From Hyphomicrobiales bacterium (GTDB lineage Bacteria > Pseudomonadota > Alphaproteobacteria > Rhizobiales > Rhizobiaceae), in NCBI GenBank assembly GCA_900469445.1, contig UBXM01000037.1:121350-185349 (forward strand): a stretch of DNA of 64,000 nt, in the 5' to 3' direction. Each line of letters starts with the position of its first letter. Position 1 is the stretch's first letter. The notes below the pieces were generated by a model. The model was not told the DNA's origin, made no database searches, and saw only the letters and a program-made list of their open reading frames with translations. This document shows, piece after piece, positions 16,349 through 24,763 of this stretch. The translations under genes were made by a program, and so were the position numbers.

Positions 16349-17995
16349 ATGCCCGATCTTCCTCTCGATCCCACCGATCCGTGGATACGCCCGGCACAGA
16401 CCTTTCCCTTTCTCACCGACGAGATGATCGAGCGCATCCGCCCTTACGGGACGGAGGAACTGGTCGAGGAAGATACCTATGTCTTCCGGCGCGGCGATCA
16501 TTCGATCGATTTCCTGCTGGTTCTGGAGGGTGAGGTCCAGATGTTCGCCGACGATCCGATCAAGGGCCGGCATCATCTCTACAGTTACAAAAGAGGCCAG
16601 TTCAGCGGTGAGCAGAACATGTTCACCCACCGCAGCATTCTTTTGTCCGGTCTCTGCATCGCCGGTTCGCGGGTGATCCGGGTTTGCCATGAGAAATTCC
16701 GGGCGCTGATCACCGGTGAGCCGGATATCGGCGAGACGATCATCCGCTCCTATATCCTGCGACGCGCCGGTTTCGTGCGGCATGCGACGGGCGGCGGCAT
16801 TCTTATCGGGCACAAGGAAAGCGGCGAGCTGCTCGGCATCCAGCGCTTTCTCATCCGCAATCTCTATCCCGTGACGATCATGGGCTTAAACGATCCGGAC
16901 GCGCCGGAGGTGATGCAGAGGTTCGGGCTGGTTGCGGACGATCTGCCGGCGCTGATCACCCCTGACCACGGCGTGCTCAAGCGACCATCCAACGAAACGC
17001 TGGCCGATGATCTGGGACTGTTCGAACCGCCGGAAGACAACACGCTTTACGATGTCGTCGTGCTTGGTGCCGGTCCTGCGGGACTTGCATCGGCGGTTTA
17101 TGCTGCCTCGGAAGGGTTAAAGACGCTGGTGGTCGAGACCATGGCGCCGGGCGGTCAAGCGGGTACCTCGTCCAAGATCGAAAACTATCTCGGTTTCCCG
17201 ACCGGCATTTCCGGACTGGCACTCGCCGGTCGGGCGCATATCCAGGCGCAGAAATTCGGTGCAAGGCTATGTGTGTCCCGCAGCGCCGCTTCGCTTGATT
17301 GCTCGAAGGCGCCTTACATCATCGGCCTGAGCGACGGCCGTTCGGTCAGTTCGAAGACCGTCGTCGTTGCGACGGGTGCGCGTTATCGCAAGCTCGATGT
17401 TCCCAATTACGCCAGGTTTGAAGGCCACGGCATCCAGTATGCCGCGACTGCGATGGAAGGGCAGATCTGCTCCGGCCAGGAGGTCGTCATCGTCGGCGGT
17501 GGCAATTCCGCCGGACAGGCGGCGGTGTTCCTGTCCAGAACTGCGCGCCATGTGCATATGCTGGTGCGTAGCGGGATTTCCGCGACCATGTCGGACTATC
17601 TCGTGCAGCGCATCAAGATCTCACCGCATATCACGCTTTGCGAAGGATGCGAGATTACCGAACTCGATGGGGGGCAGGTGCTCGAAAGCGTCAGCTGGGT
17701 CGATCGTTCGACGGGTGAGACCGCGCGCTGCAATGCGTCCAACCTGTTCGTCATGATCGGTGCGGAGCCGAATACGGACTGGCTCGACGGCTGCCTTGAA
17801 CTGGATCGCAGCGGTTTCGTCTGTACCGGATTGTCGTCCGACGACATGACGCGCCATCCCTACGCCGCCAGCAAGCCGGGCGTGTTTGCCGTGGGTGATG
17901 TGCGTGCCGGTTCGGTGAAGCGTGTGGCCTCTGCGGTGGGAGAGGGATCGGTGGTGGTTGCTGCCATCCACCAATATCTTGCCGCGGCCCATTGA
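16349..17995 (+). CDS. cNMP-binding domain fused to thioredoxin-reductase-like flavoprotein
   Basis: A 548-residue two-part protein. Residues about 20-150 form a cyclic-nucleotide-binding/CRP-like beta roll (FRRGDHSIDFLLVLEGEVQMF). Residues about 230-548 are a thioredoxin-reductase-like pyridine nucleotide-disulfide oxidoreductase with an FAD motif (VVVLGAGPAGLASA), a GGQAGTSSKIENYLGFP stretch, and an NADPH motif (VVIVGGGNSAGQAA). The redox CxxC expected just before the NADPH motif is missing; the sequence there is YAATAMEGQ. It therefore cannot reduce thioredoxin in the usual way. Such fusions occur in rhizobia and actinobacteria. Convergent with the UBP zinc-finger gene; a role in redox stress is inferred. 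Confidence 0.88.
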   Translation: MPDLPLDPTDPWIRPAQTFPFLTDEMIERIRPYGTEELVEEDTYVFRRGDHSIDFLLVLEGEVQMFADDPIKGRHHLYSYKRGQFSGEQNMFTHRSILLSGLCIAGSRVIRVCHEKFRALITGEPDIGETIIRSYILRRAGFVRHATGGGILIGHKESGELLGIQRFLIRNLYPVTIMGLNDPDAPEVMQRFGLVADDLPALITPDHGVLKRPSNETLADDLGLFEPPEDNTLYDVVVLGAGPAGLASAVYAASEGLKTLVVETMAPGGQAGTSSKIENYLGFPTGISGLALAGRAHIQAQKFGARLCVSRSAASLDCSKAPYIIGLSDGRSVSSKTVVVATGARYRKLDVPNYARFEGHGIQYAATAMEGQICSGQEVVIVGGGNSAGQAAVFLSRTARHVHMLVRSGISATMSDYLVQRIKISPHITLCEGCEITELDGGQVLESVSWVDRSTGETARCNASNLFVMIGAEPNTDWLDGCLELDRSGFVCTGLSSDDMTRHPYAASKPGVFAVGDVRAGSVKRVASAVGEGSVVVAAIHQYLAAAH

Positions 17996-18019
17996 GCCGC
18001 GGCGGATCACTCAGCGCAG

Positions 18020-18316
18020 CTAAACGTAGCGCGGGATCGGGCCGACCTGCGGTGTCTGGTCCGGCAGATCGACGATTTCCTCATCGATGTAACACCAGCC
18101 CCAGCCTTCCGGCGGGTCATAACCCTCCATGATCGGGTGGCGCGTGTGCCTGAAATGGGCGGTGGCGTGTTTGCCTTCCGACTGGTCGCAGCAGCCGACA
18201 TGGCCGCATTCGCGGCACAGGCGCAGGTGAACCCAGGTCATGCCCAGTTCCAGGCATTCCTCGCAACCGCGCGTCTTCGGCGTCACGGTCCTGATGAAGT
18301 TATGATGCGTGCACAT
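18020..18316 (-). CDS. UBP-type zinc finger protein
   Basis: A 98-residue protein made almost entirely of a UBP-type (ZnF-UBP) zinc finger. Paired cysteines and histidines run from CEECLELGMTWVHLRLC through CGHVGCCDQSEGKHATAHF to HPIMEG. In eukaryotes this fold binds the ubiquitin C-terminus; in bacteria the ligand is unknown. The reading frame extends further upstream, but ATG 18316 has AAGGAGG 7 bases before it and gives the full domain. It lies 20 bp downstream of a response regulator gene on the same strand and is likely co-transcribed. It is convergent with the cNMP/reductase fusion, a pairing worth comparing across genomes. Confidence 0.85.
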   Translation of the reverse strand: MCTHHNFIRTVTPKTRGCEECLELGMTWVHLRLCRECGHVGCCDQSEGKHATAHFRHTRHPIMEGYDPPEGWGWCYIDEEIVDLPDQTPQVGPIPRYV

Positions 18317-18336
18317 GCGCTTGCCTCCTTCGGTGT

Positions 18337-18705
18337 TCAGACTGGCGGCCGGGTCGTCTTCTCGATGCAATCGACGAGAATGTCGACATTGAAAGGTTTT
18401 GGCAGGACGCAGGTGTCCTTGCCGAGATTGAGCCGTCCGACCTCGTCGGCAAAGGCGGTGACGAAGATGAACGGAACCTCGCTTCCGCGCGTTGCCAGCA
18501 TCTGGAAGAGGTCGATGCCGCTCATGCCGTCCATGTGTACGTCGGAGACGATGCACGAACAGTCGGTCGCGGCGGTGGTGGCAAGGAATGCCTCTGCGGA
18601 TTCAAACGTACGGGCTTCGTAACCGAGTGATCTCAAGAGGCCGCTCATCCCGCGACGAATGTTTTCCTCGTCGTCGATGATGGCAATGATGACAGGCGCT
18701 TTCAA
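18337..18705 (-). CDS. Single-domain response regulator (FixJ-type receiver)
   Basis: A 122-residue CheY-like receiver domain alone. It has the acidic pair IIDDEEN near the N-terminus, a phospho-acceptor aspartate in CIVSDVHMDGMSG (about 55) and the conserved lysine in VLPKPF (about 102). There is no output domain, so it probably passes phosphate within a relay or works by protein binding. Its sequence style is that of the receiver part of FixJ. It precedes the UBP gene and follows a full-length FixJ-like regulator on the same strand. The kinase encoded at 13.6-15.2 kb is a possible partner. Confidence 0.88.
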   Translation of the reverse strand: MKAPVIIAIIDDEENIRRGMSGLLRSLGYEARTFESAEAFLATTAATDCSCIVSDVHMDGMSGIDLFQMLATRGSEVPFIFVTAFADEVGRLNLGKDTCVLPKPFNVDILVDCIEKTTRPPV

Positions 18706-18810
18706 CGGGAATGAACCAATCTCCGGGAAATCCCGGTCTTTTACTTTGCCTGTAATATGCGCTCTGGAGACCCGGGTTTAAATTATACGAGCGTTTATTC
18801 CGCTCATTCT

Positions 18811-18842
18811 AACGGTGGGCCAACGATGGGCCAACGGTGGCC
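18811..18842. repeat. Short tandem repeat, 11-bp unit, three copies
   Basis: AACGGTGGGCC, AACGATGGGCC and AACGGTGGCC follow one another at 18811-18842, directly at the 3' end of the response regulator gene. The third copy is one base shorter and reaches the stop codon. It may be a replication-slippage repeat; too short and few copies for a CRISPR. Confidence 0.7.
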
Positions 18843-19459
18843 TATCGATGCGACAGGCCGAGCAATTCCGCCATTTTCACCAGATCGGCAAAGGTTTTGG
18901 CGTTCATCTTGCGGCTCACCTTGCCGCGATGGATCTTGACGGTGATCTCGCTTAAGCCCAGCTCTCCGGCAATCTGCTTGTTCATCAGTCCGGCCGTCGC
19001 CATCGCCATGATCTGCTGTTCGCGAGGGGACAGCTGGATGTAGCGGGATTTCAGATCGGCTTCGGTTTTGCTGGAGCCCAGAAACTCCTGGTGTTTCAGC
19101 ACTGCGGAAGCGACGGAATCGAGAATGTCCTGATCCCGGAAAGGTTTGGAGAGAAAGTCGGCGGCGCCGGCCTTCATCGCGCGCACCGTCATCGGGATAT
19201 CGCCATGGGCGGTGACGAAGATGATCGGTACGACGATGCCGCGATCGGTGAGTTTCTGCTGGAAATCCAGGCCGCTGGTGAAGGGAAGCCGGATGTCGAG
19301 GATCAGGCAGCTGGCCTCAGGCAGGCAATCGTCCTCATAGAGGTCGAGCGCGGTCGCAAATGTCCGCACGCGGTAACCGACGGAACGAAGCAGAGTGTCG
19401 AGTGCCTGCCGGATCAGCGGCTCGTCATCGACAACCAGAATGATTGGGCTTTCCGTCAT
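18842..19459 (-). CDS. FixJ-family response regulator with LuxR-type helix-turn-helix
   Basis: A 205-residue transcription factor. The receiver domain (1-120) contains VVDDEP, the phospho-acceptor aspartate in LILDIRLPFTSG (about 54) and the lysine in FLSKPF (about 104). A LuxR/GerE DNA-binding domain follows (LSPREQQIMAMATAGLMNKQIAGELGLSEITVKIHRGKV, about 143-182). It belongs to the FixJ/TodT group that works with PAS-type histidine kinases. Its promoter region of about 200 bp is shared with the divergent AraC gene. It is the only DNA-binding response regulator in this block and is therefore the best candidate output for the nearby kinase. Confidence 0.9.
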   Translation of the reverse strand: MTESPIILVVDDEPLIRQALDTLLRSVGYRVRTFATALDLYEDDCLPEASCLILDIRLPFTSGLDFQQKLTDRGIVVPIIFVTAHGDIPMTVRAMKAGAADFLSKPFRDQDILDSVASAVLKHQEFLGSSKTEADLKSRYIQLSPREQQIMAMATAGLMNKQIAGELGLSEITVKIHRGKVSRKMNAKTFADLVKMAELLGLSHR

Positions 19460-19657
19460 ATCCTCAATTCATTGAAATTGCCGTGATTCAAGCTCAAACC
19501 GACCCTACGCGGCAGCTTCCGCCAAGGGCAATCATACCCAAGTATATGAGGCTAAAACCCATGGGTGCGAAAACTGACTGACTGTAGAATATCCGATTGG
19601 CGGCGGTCGTCTCAATATGGACTGGTGAAAATTCAACAGACCCACAGGAGAGCGCAG

Positions 19658-20206
19658 ATGTCCGCCACCGCAGCTGTTGTCGCCCGTCAGATCAACCCGC
19701 TCGATATGAGCACCATCTATGCCGATCTCGCAGGCCTATATCCAGAAAATCCCTTTTCCATCGAGACCAGGATTACCGAGCGCCAACCCGGCAAATTGCG
19801 GCTTGTCGAGCCGATCGCTTCAAGCCAGCCGGAAAAGCAGGTTGCCACCGGCGGCCTTGCCCCATGGCAGGTGAAGAAGGTGAAGCAATATATCGATGAG
19901 CGTATTTCCCATGGCATTCCGCTCGACGAACTCGCTGGGCAGGTTCGGTTGAGCACAAGCTACTTCTCCGCTGCATTCAAGGCGACATTCGGTGTTCCCC
20001 CGCACAATTATGTCGTTTCCTGCCGTGTCGAGCATGCCAAGCAGCGGATGATGACCACCAATGCGCCGCTTTGCGAGATCGCGCTCGATTGCGGGCTCGC
20101 CGATCAGTCGCATCTTTCGCGCGTCTTCCGGCGCGTGACCGGCACGACGCCGAGCGCTTGGCGCCGTTATTTTTCCCGTCCGGACGGTGCCGTCGCGCTG
20201 CAATAG
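19658..20206 (+). CDS. AraC-family transcriptional regulator
   Basis: A 182-residue regulator. The first ~75 residues are a short, unassigned N-terminus; the rest is the AraC double helix-turn-helix (IPLDELAGQVRLSTSYFSAAFKATFGVPPHNYV, then LCEIALDCGLADQSHLSRVFRRVTGTTPSAWRR). The missing cupin-type ligand domain makes it shorter than AraC itself, so ligand response is doubtful. ATG 19658 with AGGAG 8 bases upstream is the preferred start. It is divergent from the FixJ-like gene and followed by another response regulator. Its targets are unknown. Confidence 0.88.
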   Translation: MSATAAVVARQINPLDMSTIYADLAGLYPENPFSIETRITERQPGKLRLVEPIASSQPEKQVATGGLAPWQVKKVKQYIDERISHGIPLDELAGQVRLSTSYFSAAFKATFGVPPHNYVVSCRVEHAKQRMMTTNAPLCEIALDCGLADQSHLSRVFRRVTGTTPSAWRRYFSRPDGAVALQ

Positions 20207-20469
20207 GCGACGGTGTGCCGTGCCGTGTCGAGACGCTGCAGGCGGCCCCCTCAGGCCTGCGGCGTCTCGATCTGGATCGGTCGGTGAGGCCAATGCATCA
20301 CATCGAGAAACTATCCGCCAAGATTGCATCAAAATGGGGAACCACTTCCCGCCGATTGCGTTAGGGACGCCGAGGAAGCCGGCGAGCGCCCTTGCATCCG
20401 TCTTGGGGCAAAGCCGGAAAGTCGGGATGTTGGCAGGCATTCGGCTGCCGCATCCGTCAGGATGGGGCG

Positions 20470-20868
20470 ATGGTGGACGATCTTTCTGTGCAACTGCTTC
20501 TGGTCGAAGACGACCATCTGCTGCGTCTCGATGCCGAGGAGTTGCTGATCGAGCACGGCTTTGAGGTCACATCCTTCGCTTCGGCCGAAGAAGCGATTGC
20601 CGAACTCGATGCAAACAGTGCCCGCTTTTCGGGCGTCATCACCGATATACGGCTCGGCAAGGGTGCCAATGGCTGGAAAGTCGGCCAGCATGCACGCCAA
20701 TGCGTGCCGAATATTCCGCTCGTTTATGTCACCGCCGACAGCGCTTCCGAATGGACATCGCATGGCGTGCCGAACAGCGTGCTCATCCAGAAACCCTTCG
20801 TGCCTGCTCAACTGATCGCCGCCATCAGCGGTCTGCTCAACGATGCGAGCATGGCCAGCGCGGTATGA
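20470..20868 (+). CDS. Single-domain response regulator
   Basis: A 132-residue receiver-only protein with LLVEDDHLL, a phospho-acceptor aspartate in GVITDIRLGKGANGW (about 60) and the lysine in LIQKPF (about 110). The ATG at 20470 is chosen because the receiver fold begins within ten residues of it; longer frames add unrelated sequence. About 260 bp separate it from the AraC gene and no other gene is visible there. A hairpin follows the stop. This type of regulator is common in rhizobia next to hybrid or HWE-type kinases, but none is adjacent here. Confidence 0.87.
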   Translation: MVDDLSVQLLLVEDDHLLRLDAEELLIEHGFEVTSFASAEEAIAELDANSARFSGVITDIRLGKGANGWKVGQHARQCVPNIPLVYVTADSASEWTSHGVPNSVLIQKPFVPAQLIAAISGLLNDASMASAV

Positions 20869-20869
20869 C

Positions 20870-20893
20870 CCGCGAAGCCCTTCAGCTTCGCGG
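20870..20893. terminator. Hairpin between convergent genes
   Basis: A perfect 9-bp stem (CCGCGAAGC with GCTTCGCGG) and a 6-base loop overlaps the response regulator stop region, 17 bp from the convergent aminotransferase end. No long T-run follows, so it is a likely but weak bidirectional terminator. Confidence 0.5.
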
Positions 20894-20909
20894 TCTCCAT
20901 ATGTGAGGA

Positions 20910-22292
20910 CTATCCGAATACCTTGGTCAGCGCCTTGTCGATGGCGCCGGTGATCTGGTCGATCTCGGCTGAATTGATGATCAGCGGCGGGCTCATGCAA
21001 AGCGTGTTATTGAGGCCGGGGACCGAACGGTTGGTGGCGCCGATGATGACGCCTTGCGCAAGGCAATCGGCCGTGACGGCCTGAACCATCTTTTCCGGTG
21101 CCGGTTCCTTCGTTTCGCGGTCCATCACCAGTTCCGCGCCGCAGAACAGGCCGAGACCACGGACATCACCGATCACCTGATGGCGGCTCTGCAACTCGCG
21201 CAGGTTGTTCATCAGCCGCTCGCCCATTTTCAGGGTGTTTTCGAGCAGTCCTTCGTCCTCGATGATGCGCATGTTTTCCAGTGCTGCGGCCGGGCCGGAG
21301 GTGCAGCCGCCGAAGGTGGAGATGTCGCGGAAATAGGACATCGGGTCGGTCGGGTCCTCCTTGAACAATTCGAAGACCTTTTCGGTCGTCACCGTGCAGG
21401 AGATTGCGGCGTAACCGGATGCGACACCCTTCGCCATGGTGACGAAATCGGGCTCGATGCCATAATGCTGGTAACCGAACCACTTGCCGGTGCGGCCCAT
21501 GCCGCAGACGACTTCGTCGATATGCAGCAGCACATCGTATTTGCGGCAGATTTCCTGCACGCGTTCCCAGTAACCCCTGGGTGGGGTGATGACGCCGCCG
21601 CCGGCGGTGACCGGTTCGAGGCACAGAAGACCGACGGTTTCCGGGCCTTCGCGCAGGATCACCTCTTCGATCGCGTTTGCTGCGCGCATGCCGTAGTCGT
21701 CCACGTCATCCCACTGGCTGCGATATTCCAGGCAATGCGGCACCTCGACGAAACCTTCAGGCATCGGGCCATATTGCTCGCGGCGTTCCTTCTGGCCGGC
21801 TGCGGCCAGCGTTCCGAGCGTCGTGCCATGGTAATCGCGATCACGGTAGAGGATCTTGTATTTACCGCCATTGTGTTTCCGGTGCGCGATCTGGCGCACC
21901 ATCTTGAACACTTTCTCGTTCGCCTCAGAGCCGGAGTTCGAATAATAGACGCGGGTCATGCCCGGCATCTTTTCGATCAGCTTTTCGGCGAACAGCGCTG
22001 CCGGAACATTGCCTGCGGCGCCAGCGAAATAATTGAGCTTCACCAGCTGGTCGCGCACCGCATCGGCGATCGAGGTGCGGCCGTAACCGACATTGACGGT
22101 CCAGACTGCACCGGCCACGGCATCGAGATATTCCTTGCCGGTCGCATCCCAGACGCGCGTGCCCTTGCCCTCGACATAGATACGCGGATCGGTCGTTTCA
22201 TACTGCTTGTGCTGGGAGAGATGGTGCCAGACATGGGCGCGGTCGGCCTCGATAACGGCCTGGATATCGTTCGGACGGGATGCGACGTTCAT
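20910..22292 (-). CDS. Class III aminotransferase, taurine:pyruvate aminotransferase-like
   Basis: A 460-residue PLP-dependent class III (omega) aminotransferase. The PLP lysine is in VTMAKGVASGY (about 292) and the cofactor aspartate in IDEVVCGMGRTG. The N-terminal region (HHLSQHKQYE, EGKGTRVWD, VWTVNVGYGR, LVKLNYFAGAAGN) matches the style of taurine:pyruvate aminotransferase, which turns taurine and pyruvate into sulfoacetaldehyde and alanine. Related enzymes act on beta-alanine, hypotaurine or polyamines, and no xsc or tau genes are nearby, so the substrate is uncertain. It is divergent from the enolase-superfamily gene across a 275-bp region. Confidence 0.87.
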   Translation of the reverse strand: MNVASRPNDIQAVIEADRAHVWHHLSQHKQYETTDPRIYVEGKGTRVWDATGKEYLDAVAGAVWTVNVGYGRTSIADAVRDQLVKLNYFAGAAGNVPAALFAEKLIEKMPGMTRVYYSNSGSEANEKVFKMVRQIAHRKHNGGKYKILYRDRDYHGTTLGTLAAAGQKERREQYGPMPEGFVEVPHCLEYRSQWDDVDDYGMRAANAIEEVILREGPETVGLLCLEPVTAGGGVITPPRGYWERVQEICRKYDVLLHIDEVVCGMGRTGKWFGYQHYGIEPDFVTMAKGVASGYAAISCTVTTEKVFELFKEDPTDPMSYFRDISTFGGCTSGPAAALENMRIIEDEGLLENTLKMGERLMNNLRELQSRHQVIGDVRGLGLFCGAELVMDRETKEPAPEKMVQAVTADCLAQGVIIGATNRSVPGLNNTLCMSPPLIINSAEIDQITGAIDKALTKVFG

Positions 22293-22567
22293 GATGTTCC
22301 TCTTTCTCTCTTATGTGTCGTCCAGGCCCTTTCCTCGGAGCATGGCGACGTTTGTTGAGGCCATGAAAGAGCCCTTCTTGCCTCATGTCAAAGGATTTGC
22401 GCGGTGAATTTTGCGAAAGCGGTCATGGTCTGCGAGACCAGATCAGCGTCGGCGTGAAAAACGCTGCAATTTTATGAGCGCGGCGTACTTTAGAGGCCGC
22501 AAACGGCTTTCGGTCTCGACGCAATTCCCTTAAAAATACAGGCTCTTGGGAAATTCTGGGAGGAAAC

Positions 22568-23770
22568 ATGAAGATCACCAAGCTGGAAACGGTGCGCGTC
22601 GCTGAACGGAGCAACCTGCTCTGGGTTCTGGTTCACACCGATGAGGGCATTACCGGGCTGGGGGAGACCTTTTTCGGGGCCGAAACGGTGGAGAGCTATA
22701 TCCACGAATATGTAGCCCCGCGCGTGATCGGCCGCGATCCGCTGGCGATCGATCTTCTGGCGCAGGAACTGGTCGGTTATGTCGGCTTCCGCTCGTCCGG
22801 TGCCGAAGTGCGCGGCAATTCCGCCTTCGACATTGCGCTGTGGGACATTTTCGGCAAGGTGACGGGCCAGCCGATCGCGCAATTGCTTGGCGGTTTTTCG
22901 CGCAAGGAAATCCGCACCTACAATACCTGCGCCGGCACCGAATATATCAAGAAGGCGACCGGGCAGACGACGGCCAATTACGGGCTTTCGACCGGCAAGG
23001 ATTATGACGACCTGAACGGGTTCCTGCACCGCGCCGACGAACTGGCGGAATCGCTGCTCTCCGAAGGCATCACGGCGATGAAGATCTGGCCGTTCGACCA
23101 GGCGGCAGAAAAGACCAAGGGCCAGTATATCTCGTCTGCCGATCTGAAGGCGGCGCTCGAACCTTTCGAGAAAATCCGCAAGGCCGTCGGCGACCGGATC
23201 GATATCATGGTCGAGTTCCACTCGATGTGGCAGCTATTGCCGGCGATGCAGATCGCCAAGGCTTTGACGCCCTACAACACCTTCTGGCACGAAGACCCGA
23301 TCAAGATGGACAGCCTGTCCAGCCTCAAGCGTTATGCCGAAGTGTCGCCCGCACCGATCTCGGCCTCGGAAACGCTCGCCACCCGATGGGGTTTTCGCGA
23401 TTATCTGGAAACCGGCGCGGCCGGCATCGTCATGCTCGACATTTCCTGGTGTGGCGGACTTTCTGAATCGCGCAAGATCGCCTCGATGGCGGAGGCCTGG
23501 CATCTGCCGGTCGCGCCGCATGACTGTACCGGCCCGGTCGTGCTCTGCGCCTCGACCCATCTGTCGCTGAACGCTCCAAACGCACTGGTGCAGGAAAGCG
23601 TGCGCGCCTTCTACAATACCTGGTATCGCGATCTGGTGACGGCGCTTCCCGAGGTGAAGAACGGCATGATCACGGTTCCGCCCGGACCGGGTCTCGGCAT
23701 GGAGCTCAATCCGGATCTCGACAAGGTCTTTACCGTCAGCCGTCGGTTCTCCGACGCCGCTTCGATCTGA
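22568..23770 (+). CDS. Mandelate racemase/muconate lactonizing enzyme family sugar-acid dehydratase
   Basis: A 400-residue enolase-superfamily enzyme. The metal-binding acids are Glu216 (VEFH), Glu242 (WHEDP) and Glu268 (SASE). Lys172 sits in AMKIW, where the second lysine of the racemase KxK motif is replaced by Trp, and His318 (APHD) is the likely general acid/base. A single base suggests an acid-sugar dehydratase rather than a racemase. GGGAGG lies 4 bases before the ATG. It is co-oriented with a DMT transporter 11 bp downstream and faces a TRAP/FAH operon. The substrate is probably an aldonic or uronic acid, not identifiable from sequence. Confidence 0.87.
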   Translation: MKITKLETVRVAERSNLLWVLVHTDEGITGLGETFFGAETVESYIHEYVAPRVIGRDPLAIDLLAQELVGYVGFRSSGAEVRGNSAFDIALWDIFGKVTGQPIAQLLGGFSRKEIRTYNTCAGTEYIKKATGQTTANYGLSTGKDYDDLNGFLHRADELAESLLSEGITAMKIWPFDQAAEKTKGQYISSADLKAALEPFEKIRKAVGDRIDIMVEFHSMWQLLPAMQIAKALTPYNTFWHEDPIKMDSLSSLKRYAEVSPAPISASETLATRWGFRDYLETGAAGIVMLDISWCGGLSESRKIASMAEAWHLPVAPHDCTGPVVLCASTHLSLNAPNALVQESVRAFYNTWYRDLVTALPEVKNGMITVPPGPGLGMELNPDLDKVFTVSRRFSDAASI

Positions 23771-23781
23771 GGAGATCGGAC

Positions 23782-24696
23782 ATGCAGATCTCCTCCAGCG
23801 CCGTCCTGCGGCGCGCATCGGTCGCAGGTCCTGCAATCATGCTGCTCGGCATGCTGATGTTTGCGCTCAACGACACGATGGGCAAGTGGCTGGTCGCCAG
23901 CTACGGGCTGGGTCAGGTCGTGCTTCTGCGCAGTCTTGCAGCGCTCGTCATTCTGGTGCCGATGGTCTGGATGGCGGGGCTGCCGGCGCTGACCAAGGCC
24001 GAGCGGCCGTGGATGCAGCTTGCCCGCGTGGTCTGCTCGACGGCGGAAGTGTTCTGCTTCTATTACGCCGTCATGTATCTGCCGCTCGCCGACGTGATGA
24101 CCTATTGGCTGGCTGCGCCGATCTATGTCGCAGCGCTCTCGCCGCTGCTTCTGGGCGACAAGGTTGGCTGGCGGCGCTGGACGGCAATCGCCATCGGCTT
24201 TGTCGGCGTCATCATTACGCTCGAACCGTCCGCCGCCATGTTCACCGCGCCTGCGGTGATCTCGATCATCGGCAGTGCGGCCTTTGCCTTCATGATGATT
24301 TCCGGGCGCTTTTTGCGTGGGACGCCGGATACGACGCTGGTGTTTTTTCAGGTGATGGGCGCGGGTCTGGCGGGTCTGGCGTTTGCGCCCTTCGACTGGG
24401 CTCCGATCCAGTCCGGTTTCGATCTCAGTCTTCTGGCTCTGCTCGGTATCGTCGCCATGGCGGCGCATATGCTGGTCAACCGGGCGCTGAAGATCTCGGA
24501 TGCGGCAACGGTCGCGCCGCTCCAATACACGCTGCTGCTCTGGGCCGTCATCTTCGGCTGGATGTTCTTCGGTGACGTGCCGCGGCTGACCATGCTCATC
24601 GGGGCGGCTCTCATCGTCGCCTCCGGCCTGTTCATCTTCATCCGCGAACAGATGCTGAAAAAGCGGGATACCATCCTTCCCGCAGTGCCCGAATAA
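23782..24696 (+). CDS. DMT-superfamily (EamA) transporter
   Basis: A 304-residue inner-membrane protein with ten predicted helices arranged as two EamA repeats (about 15-145 and 160-295), typical of the drug/metabolite transporter superfamily. It begins 11 bp after the enolase-superfamily gene with GAGGAGAT ahead of its ATG, so the two form an operon. It likely moves a sugar acid or related metabolite, perhaps relieving an intermediate, but specificity is not visible. It ends at a strong hairpin shared with the convergent TRAP operon. Confidence 0.88.
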   Translation: MQISSSAVLRRASVAGPAIMLLGMLMFALNDTMGKWLVASYGLGQVVLLRSLAALVILVPMVWMAGLPALTKAERPWMQLARVVCSTAEVFCFYYAVMYLPLADVMTYWLAAPIYVAALSPLLLGDKVGWRRWTAIAIGFVGVIITLEPSAAMFTAPAVISIIGSAAFAFMMISGRFLRGTPDTTLVFFQVMGAGLAGLAFAPFDWAPIQSGFDLSLLALLGIVAMAAHMLVNRALKISDAATVAPLQYTLLLWAVIFGWMFFGDVPRLTMLIGAALIVASGLFIFIREQMLKKRDTILPAVPE

Positions 24697-24729
24697 AAAA
24701 GAAGCCCGCACCGGCGGGGTGCGGGCTTC
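24695..24729 (-). terminator. Strong terminator between eamA-type gene and dctP
   Basis: A perfect 12-bp stem (GAAGCCCGCACC, 24701-24712, with 24718-24729) and a GGCGG loop is flanked on the left by AAAAAA. On the minus strand this gives a hairpin followed by a U-run, a strong terminator for the dctP end of the TRAP operon; it may also stop the plus-strand operon. Confidence 0.85.
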
Positions 24730-24763
24730 ACTCACGACAGTTGATCCGGGGAGTGTATCCGGA

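Noticed and set aside
18811..18842. Tandem repeat as a CRISPR array
   Set aside because: Units are 11 bp, contiguous and without spacers.
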